Of a stretch of 64,000 nt of DNA, positions 39,415 to 52,947 are shown one piece after another. Made by a program: the position numbers and the translations under genes. Source of the DNA: Motacilla alba alba (taxonomy: Eukaryota; Chordata; Aves; Passeriformes; Motacillidae); contig NC_052019.1 of assembly GCF_015832195.1 (NCBI RefSeq), forward strand, positions 48,983,016-49,047,015, read 5' to 3'. Position 1 is the first letter of the stretch. Each line of letters opens with the position of its first letter. The notes beneath the pieces are model-generated. The model ran no database searches, was not told where the DNA came from, and saw only the letters and a list, made by a program, of their open reading frames with translations.

Positions 39415-42400
39415 ATGTGAAGCAGCCTGTTTTATCACAATATGCAGGAACATCTCACCAAAGTTGTGTTTCAATGGGAAATGTGGAGAAGCTGAAGCTT
39501 TTTACCATCAGGACACTTGTGTTAATGACCAGGTTTTGACTTCTAAATCTCAAGCATCTCCTTTCCCTTCTGGAATGACATGTAATTTTTTTGATGGCTT
39601 AATAACTGGTATACCATGTATATTTATTATTTTCACATATAGTAAAAGCAGGGAAACAAGGTTGAAGAGAATGTAAAAACAAGATGAGTGAAGATGATGT
39701 AAAAATTTGGTGATGTTTGCATAGTAGCTACTAAAAATGTTTTCTGCACACACAGGAAGGAATATGTCAGAATACTTTGTCGAACGTATGGTAGCTAGGG
39801 AAATTTTAGTTGTATGTAGCAGAATACAAACAGGACCTGACCCTTGAAACAGGACTGGGCAAACAGCCACTATGAAAATTAATTCAGTAATTTGCATGAG
39901 ACTCCTCACTGTAGCACATGCTTTGCTTGTCATAAATGTTTACAGGGTGGGATGCCTGGCTGAGATGCTGAAGTGTGTGCTTCTTTTCTGTGAAGGGAGG
40001 AATATACCTTGCACTAAGACTCTGAAATTTTGTAAATTACTGAACATAATCCTTGCAATGTAGCAGGCAATAGCTGGTTTTCACCTTTTCCTTGGCTAAT
40101 TGCATTATGCGTGCTGCAAATATGACTCCCATATAGCCTGGAGCACACAGTGGGAATCAGCAAGGTAAGCAATTTCACAGATGAACCTTCTTCCCTGTGT
40201 TCTGAGTAATGCATGGGATTCCTGCGGGTTATTGAATAACTCCAGAAGTTCAAAGAGTGTTTCAAGTGCTAATTACAGACACTCTTAATTTGTACAGAGC
40301 TGGCAGTTCCAAAATATCAAGTAGTGCTTCTGCCTGCATGTACCCTACCTTTCTAGAACTGTAACTGTTTGAAATTTGTGTTACTGTGAGCATCTGCTCA
40401 GTCTCAATCCATTGACTGTAGCATTCCAAGAATTACCTTTTTTAAATTGGGAAATGGAAAGAAGACAACTGGTGGTCTAAGTGCAGGGCTGAGATCTGGG
40501 AAAATCATCTACGTTTTGATACCTCTTGATACAATGCTTTTGAGGAACTTTTCTCTCCAATTGCCTTCTCTGAAATATTAAAACTTGCCGAGCATGCTGG
40601 TGAGAGATTGAGCAGATTTATTACTTCATGTCTACAGACAAATCTGAAAAGTGTTTATTTCCCTGTGCCTGACCATTGCTCTTACTTCTGCTGTGGTGTG
40701 TCTGATAATCTTCTTTCTTAGTGGCACCATGAGAGACTTTTGGTGAAGCTCGATAAAAGATGGGAAACTAACAAGTGTCCATGCTGCAGCTGAACTTACA
40801 TTGTTCATTCAGGTATTCCTGGATCACTTGTGTTCCTCAGGAGCAGAGAAGTCTTGGATGCCTACTTTGGAAAGGTCAGGCCATCTAAAATATCCTAGTT
40901 GGCATCTGCAACTATTCTGGTTCTTGATTGATGAGGTTTCCTTCCAAAAAAAGCAGTCATTGTGGATTTTCATGTTGATTAAAAACCCAAGGTATTTTGT
41001 AGTGTATTGTATCATAGCGAAAGGACAGTAGAGAAAAGCAGAGAAATATTGTGAAATATCTGTTTGTGTTTTTGTGCAAAATCTGTTCAGAAACTACCAT
41101 GTTGTGTCAAGAAAAAAAAAATACTGCCTATTAAAATTTATTATCTTTATTAAGCAGCTATCCTTTTCTGCTTGCAGAAATGCAATCCATTGCACATGTC
41201 TAGCACAACTGTTGTCCATTACTCCACATTCCTGTTTCACAGAATGAGGTAGACCCTTTATGACAAGCCTGGAGAGCAGACATTAGATATCCTGGGCATG
41301 GTGGTGGCAGGGGCTCTGTGAAACCTTGCAGAAGGCATGCTGGAGGTGGCATATGGAAACTCCTCCTCATTACAATCAGTGATGGGGAGAGGACAGGCCT
41401 TTGCAAATCCTGATACTGGAAAAGTGAAAAACAACGAAACAGGGAAGGTGTTTGGGCTCTTCATGATAACAGGCATGGCAGACCACCAAGCGCTCATCGG
41501 AAGGCTGGGAAACATCTCTCAAACACACTGGCTTGTGCTGAGTGTGCATGAAGTAAAAGAGGTGAGTTCAGAGGACAGCACAAATAAGAGCCTGAGATCC
41601 TCTTAACCCCTGAAATGACAAAACTTGTGGTAAAGGGAGACAATATGAAGTTCCATTTAGAAAGGATTTGGAAGAATATTTGGGGCGCTTTTCTTCTGCA
41701 GAGTTGGAGGTGCTGGAATTGCCTTTAATGGGAGGTGATGAACTGTCTGCACAGAGAGCTCAGTATTTAAAGAAGTTACATGCAATGGCTTAGGTAGATG
41801 AAAAAGAAATGAAAAACCCATTTGAGTTGTCTGGCTCAACAGCTCCGCTGTTAATACATGTCTAAAAGATACACTAGAGTTTTTCTAGTCACTAGTACCT
41901 AAAAAAAAAAAATTCCAGAAGTTTAAGTTGATCCTCCACTGTGAGGTTTGTCTAGATGAGAATACTAGGAAAATGAATCTACATTTGTATAAATCTTCTC
42001 ACCAAAGTTTGACTAAATCTTCTGGGGACAGTCACATATAAATTTCATGTTCTTCATCTTCTGTGTCCTAAGTTGCTAAAGAAGTGAATGATATCTACTT
42101 CACTGTGGAATGAACATGTCCACAGAAACGTAATTAAACTGGATCTGCTTACAAATTAGTTCAGCTCATGAGTTACTTGTTAAACAAGTTTGTAGGTTGA
42201 GTATATTATTCTGATCTACATGTTACAATCCAAGACTACAGAACATATTTGGCTGGCAAAGACTTTGGGGTATCATTAATCACTGCCAGCAAAGTGTGCA
42301 GGGCTCAGGTTTGGCAGGAGAAAGTGTTTTCAGGACTGCTCATCTCAGGCTTAACTTGAGAAGGTGAATCACTGTCTTCAAGCACAGAAAATTTCCCTGA

Positions 42401-45400
42401 GCTCTTCCCAGAGTCTAACCCTGCTCAGTACAAAGACTTGCAATATTTTGAGAGTGACCAGTTGCAGCATACTGGGATTTTAGACACAGGTCCAAACAAG
42501 ACAAGTGGGCACTGAAGAAAAAGAGCCAATGAAGCACAAAAAAAAGGTGTGCCACAGTCTATTGACAACTGGTTTTCTACTCGAAGATGCCGTATCAAGT
42601 AAGTTATTTGACTCACAGGAAGAAAAATACTTTCATCACTATTTACAGTGAAAAGGTCTAGAAACGAGAAAAACAACATAGAAAAGTTGAAAATAATTCT
42701 TTCTAAAAGGTAGATGCTGAAAAGGTATGCATATTAAGTGCTTTTCAAGCACAAGCAGCTTATTAGCCTTCTAAGTACTTACATATTCTCACACGTTTGG
42801 CTGAGGGCCTCATGATGGCTGCTCATGAATGGGCCAGTCTTTTGGGCTTTATTTTGCTTATTGGATCACAGGAATCATTCTGGGTCTTGACACTCCATTG
42901 TCTGTGGACAGAATTGTTTTACAGGCACTGGTTAGAAAGCTGTTTAAATGAAAAATATTCCTTGGTCTGTTTGTTGTGGGGAAGTTGTACGGCCTACTAG
43001 CAAGGCTGTTGCAAGGGAGAGCAGTAGCATTGTCAGGATACTTCACCTTACGAAACCCCCAGAGGCGTCTGTGGTTTTGGAATGACTCCACCCCACTGAA
43101 GAGGGGCAAATCATTTCACTGCATACCAGTGCGCAGCAGACTTACAGAAAGGCATAAAGCTCATCAGTCTCCCTGGCTCAGGACAGGGAAGCCATCAACA
43201 GCATCTCTGAGACTCCTTGCTTGTCAGCAGCCTAGGATTTGGCTTTTCTGCTGTGCCCTGTGGTGGCAGCGCTGCCTTCAAAGCCTTTCCTTCAATTTTT
43301 GGGCAGAGTACTGGCTATTGATTTGCTGTTGTATTTCTGCAGTGCTCCTGGGAACTCACTCACCAGAGCATTCCCCAGGCTCAGTGGTGTGCCCCAGCAT
43401 GCTGGCCCCCTCCAGCACACTGCCTACAGCAAAGCACTCTTCTCAGGAAGCTTTAAACATGTATCTCAGGACCTCTCTGGCACCATTAATTATGGTTCCT
43501 CAATTTCTTCAAATTAGAACCCTATATCTAATAAAATAAAAGAGCTTAAAGATTACTCTATCGATTTCCAATTGAGGCAGCTTTTCCGCTTATGGCCAAG
43601 GGCAATCTATAAAACACAGACTTTAATTAACCCTGGTGAATGCAGCTGACATGAAATGTCAATACCCTCAAAATTTTCAGCATAGACAGCTGCAGGATCT
43701 TCTCAGCTCCCTCGCATCCACTTTGCATGTTCCCTGGGTGGAGAGCCACAGCAGAGGCTGTGGCTGTGGCTTCCCTGTCGGGCTGCACTGGGACAGGGAC
43801 AGAAACCTCTCTGCTCCCACAACCATCTTTATTGCTGGCATCGCTGGCTGTGCCTGTTGATGTGCCTCTCTCTTTGCCTTCATCTTGAGGGTTCAACTAG
43901 ACCTTAAAGGTCACTTCCATCACAAATTATTCGGTGATCTTCTCCCATGGCTTTGCAGGTAGGCAGGACAAAGACCCACAAGCAGCCTGCTGGTGGCCTA
44001 CAAGGGACACCCAGCAGGTCCTGCTGGGTCTGGCAACCCCGTACCATGATGGGCAGCTCTGAGGCTGTTCTTCAGGCATCCACAGGTAACCCTTCATTCC
44101 GTGGCTGTATCATTGTGGCCTCTGCGTTGTGCTGGGCCTGTGCCTTGGAACAGTGTCCTGTAGTTCCAGGGTGTTAAGCTGCACAGAGCTTAGTCAGTTA
44201 TTTGAGGTCAAAGCTACTGAGGTGCCTCAGCAGGGCAGACCCATTGAGAGCTCTGTTACATTTCAGGACCCTCACAGGTGGCAAAATTCCAAAGAGAGGA
44301 GCAGTACTCAGGACCTCTGGCTGGCCAAGGGTGAAACATAAACCTGCCTGTGGGAAAGTGCTTCACTGCCTCACATGGCAGGGCTTCTGTAGCAGCAATG
44401 CCAGCTTTTGGGGCCACATCACAGCACTCAAGGGAGCAGCACTAAACAGAGCAGCTACAGAACTCACTGCCACAAAAAACCCACTAAATAAAACTGGGAA
44501 GAAAAAAAGGGCTATGTGGGCAAGGTGCATTTCATTGGTTTTCATCTCTGCTTTCCACAGAGATTTTCTCCAGATTCGGTGCTTTCTGATAGAAAAGCAA
44601 CTGTGTTACTGTGTTCTTTATTATTATTAACAACTTTCACCTTTCTCATTACATCAGTAGGACGCTTCCCTGGTCAGGGCTGCTGTTTTTCTAATGAATG
44701 TGGCTCATTTGTCTGTTTCCCTCCCTCCCTGCTCTGCTTTTTGTCTGCTTGCTCTTTGGGTAGTAATTTGATGTATTGAGCTCTCACCACCTCCGCTGCC
44801 CCTGGGGCTGAAGTTCTGACGATGCTAAACAGTTAAAATGCAATGCAATTACAGGCAGTACGGAACAGCAGAGAATAAGCCAGCAAAAATTCAGTCATGC
44901 ATAACGCTGTGCAGACTGTGTGGCTGTCAGTCTCCAGCTCCAGGAGATAATTTGGGCTTTTCAAGAAGCAATAATTGAGCCTTTTGCATATGCTGCGGTT
45001 ATGAACTAGTCAAAAGCCTGTTTGCTCTGCACCCTGGAGCACCAGATGGATTGGATAGTTCCTGCAGGTCTTTGGGGGCTGCCAGCTTTACACTTCAAGA
45101 CTTTTCTAGCTCCTGTACTTGTAAGTTATTCTTTTGACAGCTTTTATGCAAACAGGCACCTTGTCTGAATTTAGCTGGCAAAGTGAGGAAGGAAGGGTGA
45201 AGAAGAGCATGAAATCCACATAGCCTGGGGGAGTTCAGAGCCAGAGCTGAACTCTGCTGCTCACCTCAACCCAAGAAAAAACTATTTGAGGGAGAAAACC
45301 ATATCAGACCTTCAGCCCTCAGAGTATGGTAAGTGCTGTGTGCTGCAGGTCAGGCTGCGGCTGCAGGTGTCCCGTGCCAGCCAGTCTGATCACACTCACT

Positions 45401-48400
45401 TTCAGTCCTATCTTCATGAACCCCATGTGCATATTTCCAAAGACTCAGTACTAGGAAGCTCAACAAAGAGCTGCTACTAGAAAAAAAGAAGTAATTGGAG
45501 GGAGATGTTTTTTTCCCTGGGATTTAGCAGCTGACTGCATTGGAGCACACACCTGATGGAAAGGGCAGAGAGGAGGTGATTGCGGGTACCTGCAGCTGCT
45601 CTGCTGACTATCAGGGCTTTGCATTGGACTTGCAGGTCAAATTTCAAAGGTGAGCTACCTAGAAATGCCTAAACACTCCTCCCTCACAGTGAGAGCCCCT
45701 GCTGATGGAAGGGAGAGCAAGGGGCAGGATGGGAGGGAAAGCACCTACTGGGTACAACAAGCCCCTCGTCTGCCCAATGCTTGTTGGGCTTGCTTACCAC
45801 ACTCTCCCTAGGTCCCTCTTTCATATCCCCAAATCTGTGGGCATTCTTGCAGACAGAGACAGAAAAGACTTAATCCTACTGCAATACAGTTTAAGCTCTG
45901 CTAAGTGCTCTGCATGAAGGGCCTGACCTGCACCTCTGGGGGATGGAGATAAACAGGGCCGGGATGTGAACCAGACTGCGCTTTCATGCTTTTTAAGCCA
46001 GGTGCTTTAGGAGCCATGACAAGCTGTCACACACCTGTGCCAGACTGTGCATGGCTGAGGGGCTGCCCTCCACAGACTCCAGGTGCCCTCTCCACAGGGA
46101 AGCTGGCCCTGAGGCACTTGTGTTCCACATCACCCCAATTATTTCTTTCAGGTGCCACTACTGTGTAATCACCAGGGAGATCTTGCCTCATGTACTGCCC
46201 TTCCACTCTCCCAGGTAGGCTTTTTATTGTTGGGGCTGCTTTGCACTCTCCTAAAAGCTTCTCTTGGCAAAGGATGGAGGCTTTGGGGCATCTTCCATCC
46301 TCCAAAAAACTGGATATATTGGGTTGCTTTCAGTTGGCCAAGCTTGGCTGCCCACTTAGGAGCAGGAAGGCTGAGTGCTGGAAGGAGGAGTTTACTGGGG
46401 ATCTGTGCAGTAGTTCAATACATTTCAGTTCCTGGTCCTTGGCATGGGATGATGATGGATCTCACAGAGGGGGGAAAATTGTTATTGTCCTGTAGCCATG
46501 TTCCTTCCCTTTTGAGATGTGCTGCTTCCATCTGCTCCCTCAGGCAGTCTGCTTTTGCCTTTTCTAAAAAAAACACGTTGTTATAAGGGGGAAAAGACCC
46601 ACCTCTCTCCAGGCTGTGTCTGCTGCCCCCACACAGCCATGAAGGTGTCTGCATGCTGAGAAGAGCCCTTTGTGATGGGCACCACCTGGCTCCCTCCACA
46701 CAGCCTGCTCTGTATCGAGCTCTGTACCTAAAAACATACAGTTCAAAACTCCATTTTAAGCTCAGTGTTCAAGGTTGGTGCCCAACTCCCTGTTCCCAGT
46801 GCCCTGCCTCAAAACCTGTACTAGATGCAATCTGGAGTGATGCTTGCCCCTTCAAACAGTTGCTCATGGCTTATAATTTTTAGTCTTCTTTTAAACAGCA
46901 TTTTAGCCATTCTTTGGAACTTTGCTGGCCTGAAGCTATAGCATGCGCAGGACCACAACACAGTGAAGGTGATGGAATTCTCATCCCTGGAGGGAGAAAT
47001 GTGGAATGAGAAGCATATATAAGAGCTGGGCAGGTAGGGAAGGGTCAGTCTGCTCCATCATGCAGTGTCTTGGGAGTAAAGGTAAGGGGTGGATTTTGAT
47101 AAATGAAGTGTGCCAAAATGCTGCATCTCTGCTTTTTGGGCTGTCAATTTTATTTTTTTTTTCCTGTGCCTACCAATCAGTGATGTAATGAGCTGTTTGG
47201 AGATTGTCCCCTTCATGGGGCGTGCACCATGTACTCCTTGGAGGAATTTGCACAGGAGTCATTCCTGTGCCATCTGCAGTCTGGAAAACTCATCCCTGCC
47301 TTTCTCCACGTGGCTTTGTTAAAAACTGCCCTTTTCAACACAGCAGGGCTGGTCAGCTGTTGTGGTGCTTTGTGCACACATTCAGCTATTTAACTCCACA
47401 CAGATCTTACATGAAATCCAAAGTATAAGGAGGAGGAATCCTGACACTGAAAATGTCAGTGGGGTTCTTGCATCCCTGAGGAAAGCAGGTGTGAATTTAT
47501 GTACCTGTGCATCCTCTGGGAGAATAAAATTAAAGCACGTCACCCTCTATTTTCCTGAGCTGCACTATGTGATCTGATAATATTGCAGCTGTCTCTGAGG
47601 GATTGCAAGGCAGAAGTGTGGGTCTGAAGAGGAGAGAATGAGTCTTGTTTTCTTGCACTTGGAAAAAAACTTGTTTGAAGAAACTGTAGTTTTCTGAGCC
47701 TTGCCACGGATTGCAGAATGGAGATGACTTCTAGATCCAGAGATGTTTGGTTGAAAATATTCCAGACTTTTTTTATTTCCCTCCTCATTAAATGAGGACA
47801 CCTAACGTGCTGGTTTACTGTGCCAGTTTAAGGAACAGAATCATTAGGATTCAGCTGCAGTGCAAAGACAATGCACTAACTTTAGCTGAGCCTCAGTCAT
47901 TAGGCACACACGGTTTTTATTTTCCGTAGCTGTGTCTGACATATTAAATTAGTTATTTTGCCCCTGTGTGTTGGAAGCAGCAGCAATAAGTGTACAGTAT
48001 AAACAACATACCTGGTAGAGAAAAATAGGGAAAAGTTAATGACCATAAGTACTGGAGAAAGAATTTTAGGTATTCAAGGTGGTGTTCAGGGAAGAAGAAA
48101 CCCTAACTATTATGGATCAAATAATCTCACAGCTTTTAGACAACTCTTTGCAATGGAGCACATGAATACCTAGAGTCTATGTTTTCTAAGAGAAAATGAG
48201 AGACATTATTCCCACGTTACCAAGGGGGAAAAACAAGAGTGAAAGAGCTTCACCTTGCCAAGGCATGGCACATGCCTGTGGTGAGGACAGGGACAGCAGC
48301 CATCCAAGCCTCACTCCTGTTTTGCTCCACAGGTTTCATGCCCAGGAAAACACATTTCATGCCTGAAGTCCTGAAGGTGAAATAGAAACCAAGGGAAATT

Positions 48401-50204
48401 GCAAGGACCAATCGTCTTTTTAGAGGCTAATATTGGGATAATGTTAATCCATCTTGTTTTTTTTTTTTTTTTGTTTTTATTTAAATTTAAGTTAACTTTT
48501 TAATTGTTCACCCTCCATGGTTTCATGGCTTACCTGATGCTATGTGACAGCAGGTGCCTTACCAGAAATATTTAGCTGGCAAATTTGTTACATCAGCCTC
48601 CATCAGCCTCTCTGGCCACCTCAGAGCATCAACGCCTTGTCAACCACTCTTTTTGCTTGCCATTTGCTTTCATCTCCCATATTAATCCAAACTGGTCTGC
48701 TTTTAGCTAAGCTGACTTGCAATGTCCAGCACAACACAGCAAATTGCTAGAGAAATACTGAAAATTTCTGGAGCAGGTGTAAAACAAGCAAACAAGTCAA
48801 AGCAGGGTTTGGATCTTTTGGGAGATGTAAAAGCACAAAAGCACAGCTTCCCAAATATACAACTATGAAATCCATAAACTGTAATAGAGAACTAAAGAAT
48901 TCCTATCCTAAAAATACCTATTAAAAAGTTGCTTTACAAAAGGAAGCAGTGCTTTTTGTATTGGGCAACTTGCAGTAAAATTTAATATTTTAATCCAGGG
49001 AGACTAGAAATATCAGTGTAACAAAATAACCATCTTTTTTTTATCTTTCTCCTCAAGCAGCAAGAAGTTCAGCATCTGATTGCAAATGCCCTTAGATGAA
49101 CCCTGGGTGCACCACATGTAGTGGTAGTGGGTAGGTGGAGAAGTCCATGATGGTTTATTTTCCCTTGGGGTTTCCATCCCCAGGAAGTGAAAACTCCTCT
49201 GATGAAACAGAAGAATTTTTCAAGGGGAAATGCATAACGAGCCCTTGTGCAGGACTTCCATGCAGGGAAGGATATTTCAGCAGCCCTTGAGCTGTGAAGT
49301 ACCATGGCCAGCTTGCAGGTGGAGGTGTTAACCAGCACTGAAACCAGAGCTTGGGAAGCGCAGGTCTCGCTTAGCCCTGCAGGTGGTTAAAGACTTGTGC
49401 CTTCAGCACAAGTATTCTTCCAAATATATGGACAGGTACATGCCATTGGCACCCACTGGCCACGTCCCATGTAACTCCTGGAATGGGTGGGGCCACTTGC
49501 AGCCAGCCTGGGTCAGCACCCTGGGTCTAAGAGCTGCTACTAGCTCCTTGTCCCCTCTGGAGACAATTGCTTTTGCAGTGGGAAAGGTAAATGGTGATGG
49601 TGATGAGGATAATGATAATAATGATGGTGATGCTCATGGCAGTTGCTTTGTTTCTTTATCTGACTACTTACTTCTGTCTTCTGTTTTGCAGGCTGTGTTG
49701 AACACAGTAGTCTACACATCTACATTCTTCTGACTACCCTTAAGCTTACAGGCTTTTTAGAAGGGTGAAGAGCTTCAGAGAAGCTGGCAGTAATCAGTGG
49801 AATGCTTTAACCACAACATAATGGAGCAGCTTGGACCATAAACAAGCTGTCTGGATACCTACAAGTTATTCTCAAAGAAAACTGTTTTCTTTGCATCTGT
49901 GAACAACTTGCTGTTCTTTCGATCTTCAGAGCACCGAAATCGTGATATTTGCACCAAAACATCCACCAGAGTCTGGCTTGAGAAATACAACACCTTGCCC
50001 CCCAAGCAAGGCCTGTTTCTTTTTCCCCGTACAACACACGCTGGCCACAAGAACTACAATGGCTTTAGCACATTGGCCCCAGATCAATGACTAGAGGGAG
50101 ATAAAAAGAACAAACTTCTGACAGGTCCAACCAAGAGCCTTATTTCCACCCATTAGACATCATCTCTGTCTATCAGCACAGTGCAACACAGGAGAGCAGA
50201 CAGG
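38289..50204. other. Intergenic stretch, no gene supported
   Basis: About 12 kb between the EMCN stop and the 3' end of the RNF4-like gene, which points toward EMCN. Open frames of up to 187 codons (42,976-43,539 +; 38,667-39,179 -) lack family resemblance and splice context. The left part may hold EMCN 3'UTR. One CR1-like end at about 43.9 kb and short simple repeats (49,590-49,630 GATGATAAT-like) are the only recognisable items. Confidence 0.6.
43885..43941 (+). repeat. Short CR1 3'-end fragment
   Basis: AACTAGACCTTAAAGGTCAC followed by TTCCATCACAAATTATTCGG and TGATCT resembles the terminal CR1 segment. Only about 55 bp are recognisable. Confidence 0.6.
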
Positions 50205-50226
50205 CTATATTTAAACTATTCAAAAC

Positions 50227-50232
50227 TTTATT
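50227..50232 (-). terminator. Polyadenylation signal of the RNF4-like gene
   Basis: AATAAA on the - strand about 120 nt after the stop, so the 3'UTR is short and cleavage is expected near 50,205-50,215. Confidence 0.7.
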
Positions 50233-50352
50233 TAAATTGAATTCAGCAAAAACAAAACTATATCCAGGAAGAACTATATACATGAAGAAACAAGTCTCGA
50301 TATCGCCTATTCTCTAAGATCCATCTAAGTCTGTCCTAAGAAGCAGAAGCAC

Positions 50353-50502
50353 TCATAAATAAATGGGATGGTACAGTTCTGGATTGAGTTCCATCCTGCA
50401 GGTTGGGCACATGTGAAAAGTCTCCAGGGCAATAGGGAGGCATCTACTGCAGAAGACATGGCCACACAGGGTTGACATAAGCTGTCGTCCACGTTGCATT
50501 AA
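50353..50502 (-). CDS. RNF4-like: RNF4-like terminal RING exon and stop
   Basis: A 150-bp coding part (49 codons plus TGA at 50,355-50,353) after TTTCTTCCAG. It contains STLCGHVFCSRC and CPTCRMEL and ends LYHPIYL. With CPIC this gives all eight zinc ligands. The Arg after the last Cys (linchpin position in RNF4) and the C-terminal HPIY, used for dimer and ubiquitin contacts in RNF4, are kept. Confidence 0.95.
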   Translation of the reverse strand, partial: LMQRGRQLMSTLCGHVFCSRCLPIALETFHMCPTCRMELNPELYHPIYL

Positions 50503-52877
50503 CTGGAAGAAAGAAAAACACAACGTGTATTGGGAGGAAAGAATTTGAGTTTGCTGCTCTATTGGCACCAGGCAAATGAGACTTAGAGCACCTGGAATCA
50601 GAATAATGAGGGACCCACAGATCTGCCCGTACCATCTTGGCAAGGGCTTCTCCCTCTACATTCACCATCAAGAAGTGACTTGTGGAGCTTCACAGCAAGG
50701 GCTGTGCTTCCAGCCAGCTGCCCACAGCATCCCACATCATCCAACAGACTTGTGCAACTCCCCCTCTGGCTCCCTCCTCCCACAAAGCAGAAAGGACAAC
50801 AACAGGTGGATCCTTACCTCTGAGTAAAATGCCATGCAAATCGGACACCTAATAACAACTCCTTGCTCTGCACTAGAGGAAACAGAACTAGAAAGAAAGT
50901 ACAGCTGTTAAGATCACCACACTTCAATGGTTACTGATACATAAAATCTCACATAATCATGCAACTGCACTGACTAGCCATGACACATTTCCTTTGAGGA
51001 ACCCTGCTGTCTTTAAGTCTCTGTTTCCTGCATTTAATGAGGATTTGGGGTCTCCCTGCCCTGAGCTAAAGGGTGTCCTGCTTTTCACCAGGAGAAAGGT
51101 GCAGTCAGTCACCCTGCTCTGGGATTTGAAGTAACAGCAGTCTCCAGCACTGGCCAGTTTCTGTATGGCGACTTGGACTTCCAGCAGGTCATCAGTAACA
51201 AAAGCTTTGTAACTACAGCATCCAGCTGTCCTCTGGGAACTATTCACCCCGGAATATTCATTCCAGGATCCAGTTCTAAATTACAGAGTAACACGGCTCT
51301 GGCAAGATCCAGCCCTGGGAAGGAGCATTTGGTCAATTTTAAATTGACCTCAGTGCTGCAGCACTGAGCTCTTTCAGCCTTACCTAAACAGAGCAGTTAC
51401 ATTCAGTGACTGAGAAGCTTGAGACTGAAGGAACGAAATATTCCTTTTTTATATTAAGCAAGGGGTGGGGTTTGTTCACCAACAGACTTAACAACCAAAA
51501 CTTAAACATCTATAAATTCATTGGCAAAATGCATTATGGTTTAGAATAGTAGAAGCCCTTTAGTGGCACATTTAAGGCCTGACACCTAAAAAGTTCCATC
51601 CTGAAGTTTTCTCCTATATTGCCTTTCCAAAAGGCTCAAAGCACACCAGGTTTATTAAAAACCTGTGTCTTTCCCCCCACCCCCAAAAAACACTTCAGAA
51701 AAGCTTATACCATAATTCTCATGTTCTTTGTCTTCCCTAGTGACACAGACACCTGGTTTAATTTAATCAGTCTAATGAATTGCATCTTTCTCATCCTGAT
51801 GGAGTGCTTCTACAGCAGGACTTCCCTGTTTCTCTGCAGAATGAGGATTTTACTGTGCAGACACCCAACCTGAACTGCAAGATCTCCACCACAGAAGCAA
51901 AACAAATCAGGGCTTGTGACATCCAGTACTGGCCATAAAAGCATGACCTCCACAACCACCTGTGTGCAAGTCTACCTTGGGAAGAAGGGCTCCAGCTCCA
52001 GGAGAAAGGCAACCAGCTGGCACCATTCCAGCAGGGAATTTCTGCTGGAGTTTGCCCAGCTGCTGTCTGCCAGTTCCACGATGCCAAGCTCAGTGAATTA
52101 CAATGGAAGCATTTCCATATCTAACATCACTACTAGAGCTTGTCAGAAAAAGCAAATGCAATACTGAGCTATGGCCTGTGACCAATCCCCCTTCCTGGCC
52201 ATACCCCCACACTCATCTCTAACCCTCTGTGCAAAGTTGTGCATCTGCTCTGGGCTGCATTTTTCTCCCAAAATGCAAATGGTATCATCTGATCATCATG
52301 CAACATGGGAGAAGGAGGGAAATACACAGAGTATGGGAAGGCCTCACAGATAAACCAGGCATACCTGTATAACTTAGTCCTACACAGAAAAGAAAGAAAG
52401 GCACAGAATTCTGTGTTTGGTAGGGCATGAGCCATACATACTCTGAATGTGCAGTGTTCTCCTCTGCTCCCTGTTCTGCAGGGGCTGAGTCAGCCACAGG
52501 TGCATCATTAGCTCCTGTTCCATTACCAGAGCCATCCACCTGTTCCTGGCTGTTCAGTGTAACATTTCTCCTTTCTTGTTCAGGCACTGCAATTTAATTT
52601 TCAAAAGTTAGATCTATTATTCTCTCTCTCCCTGGAGCTACCCTTGAAATGAGTTATATAAACAGTCAGCAATGGTTCCTATTTTAAATGGACTCTATTC
52701 AGCTGGGTTGAAAACAATCTTAAACAAACTACTTTCCCAAATAGTAAGGCTGAACCATTCCAGACACTGTGACTTTTCTGCTACAGACCAACACAAAACA
52801 TTTGCTCTATTGCTCTATTAAAGCACTGTCCCTTGCCTTTCGCTAAAGGCAGTTTCAATCCCTGCTGCTTGAGCTTC

Positions 52878-52947
<70 letters not shown>

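Noticed and set aside
42976..43539. Open frame of 187 codons (+)
   Set aside because: No family resemblance, no splice context, overlapping frames; composition looks like a translated non-coding region.
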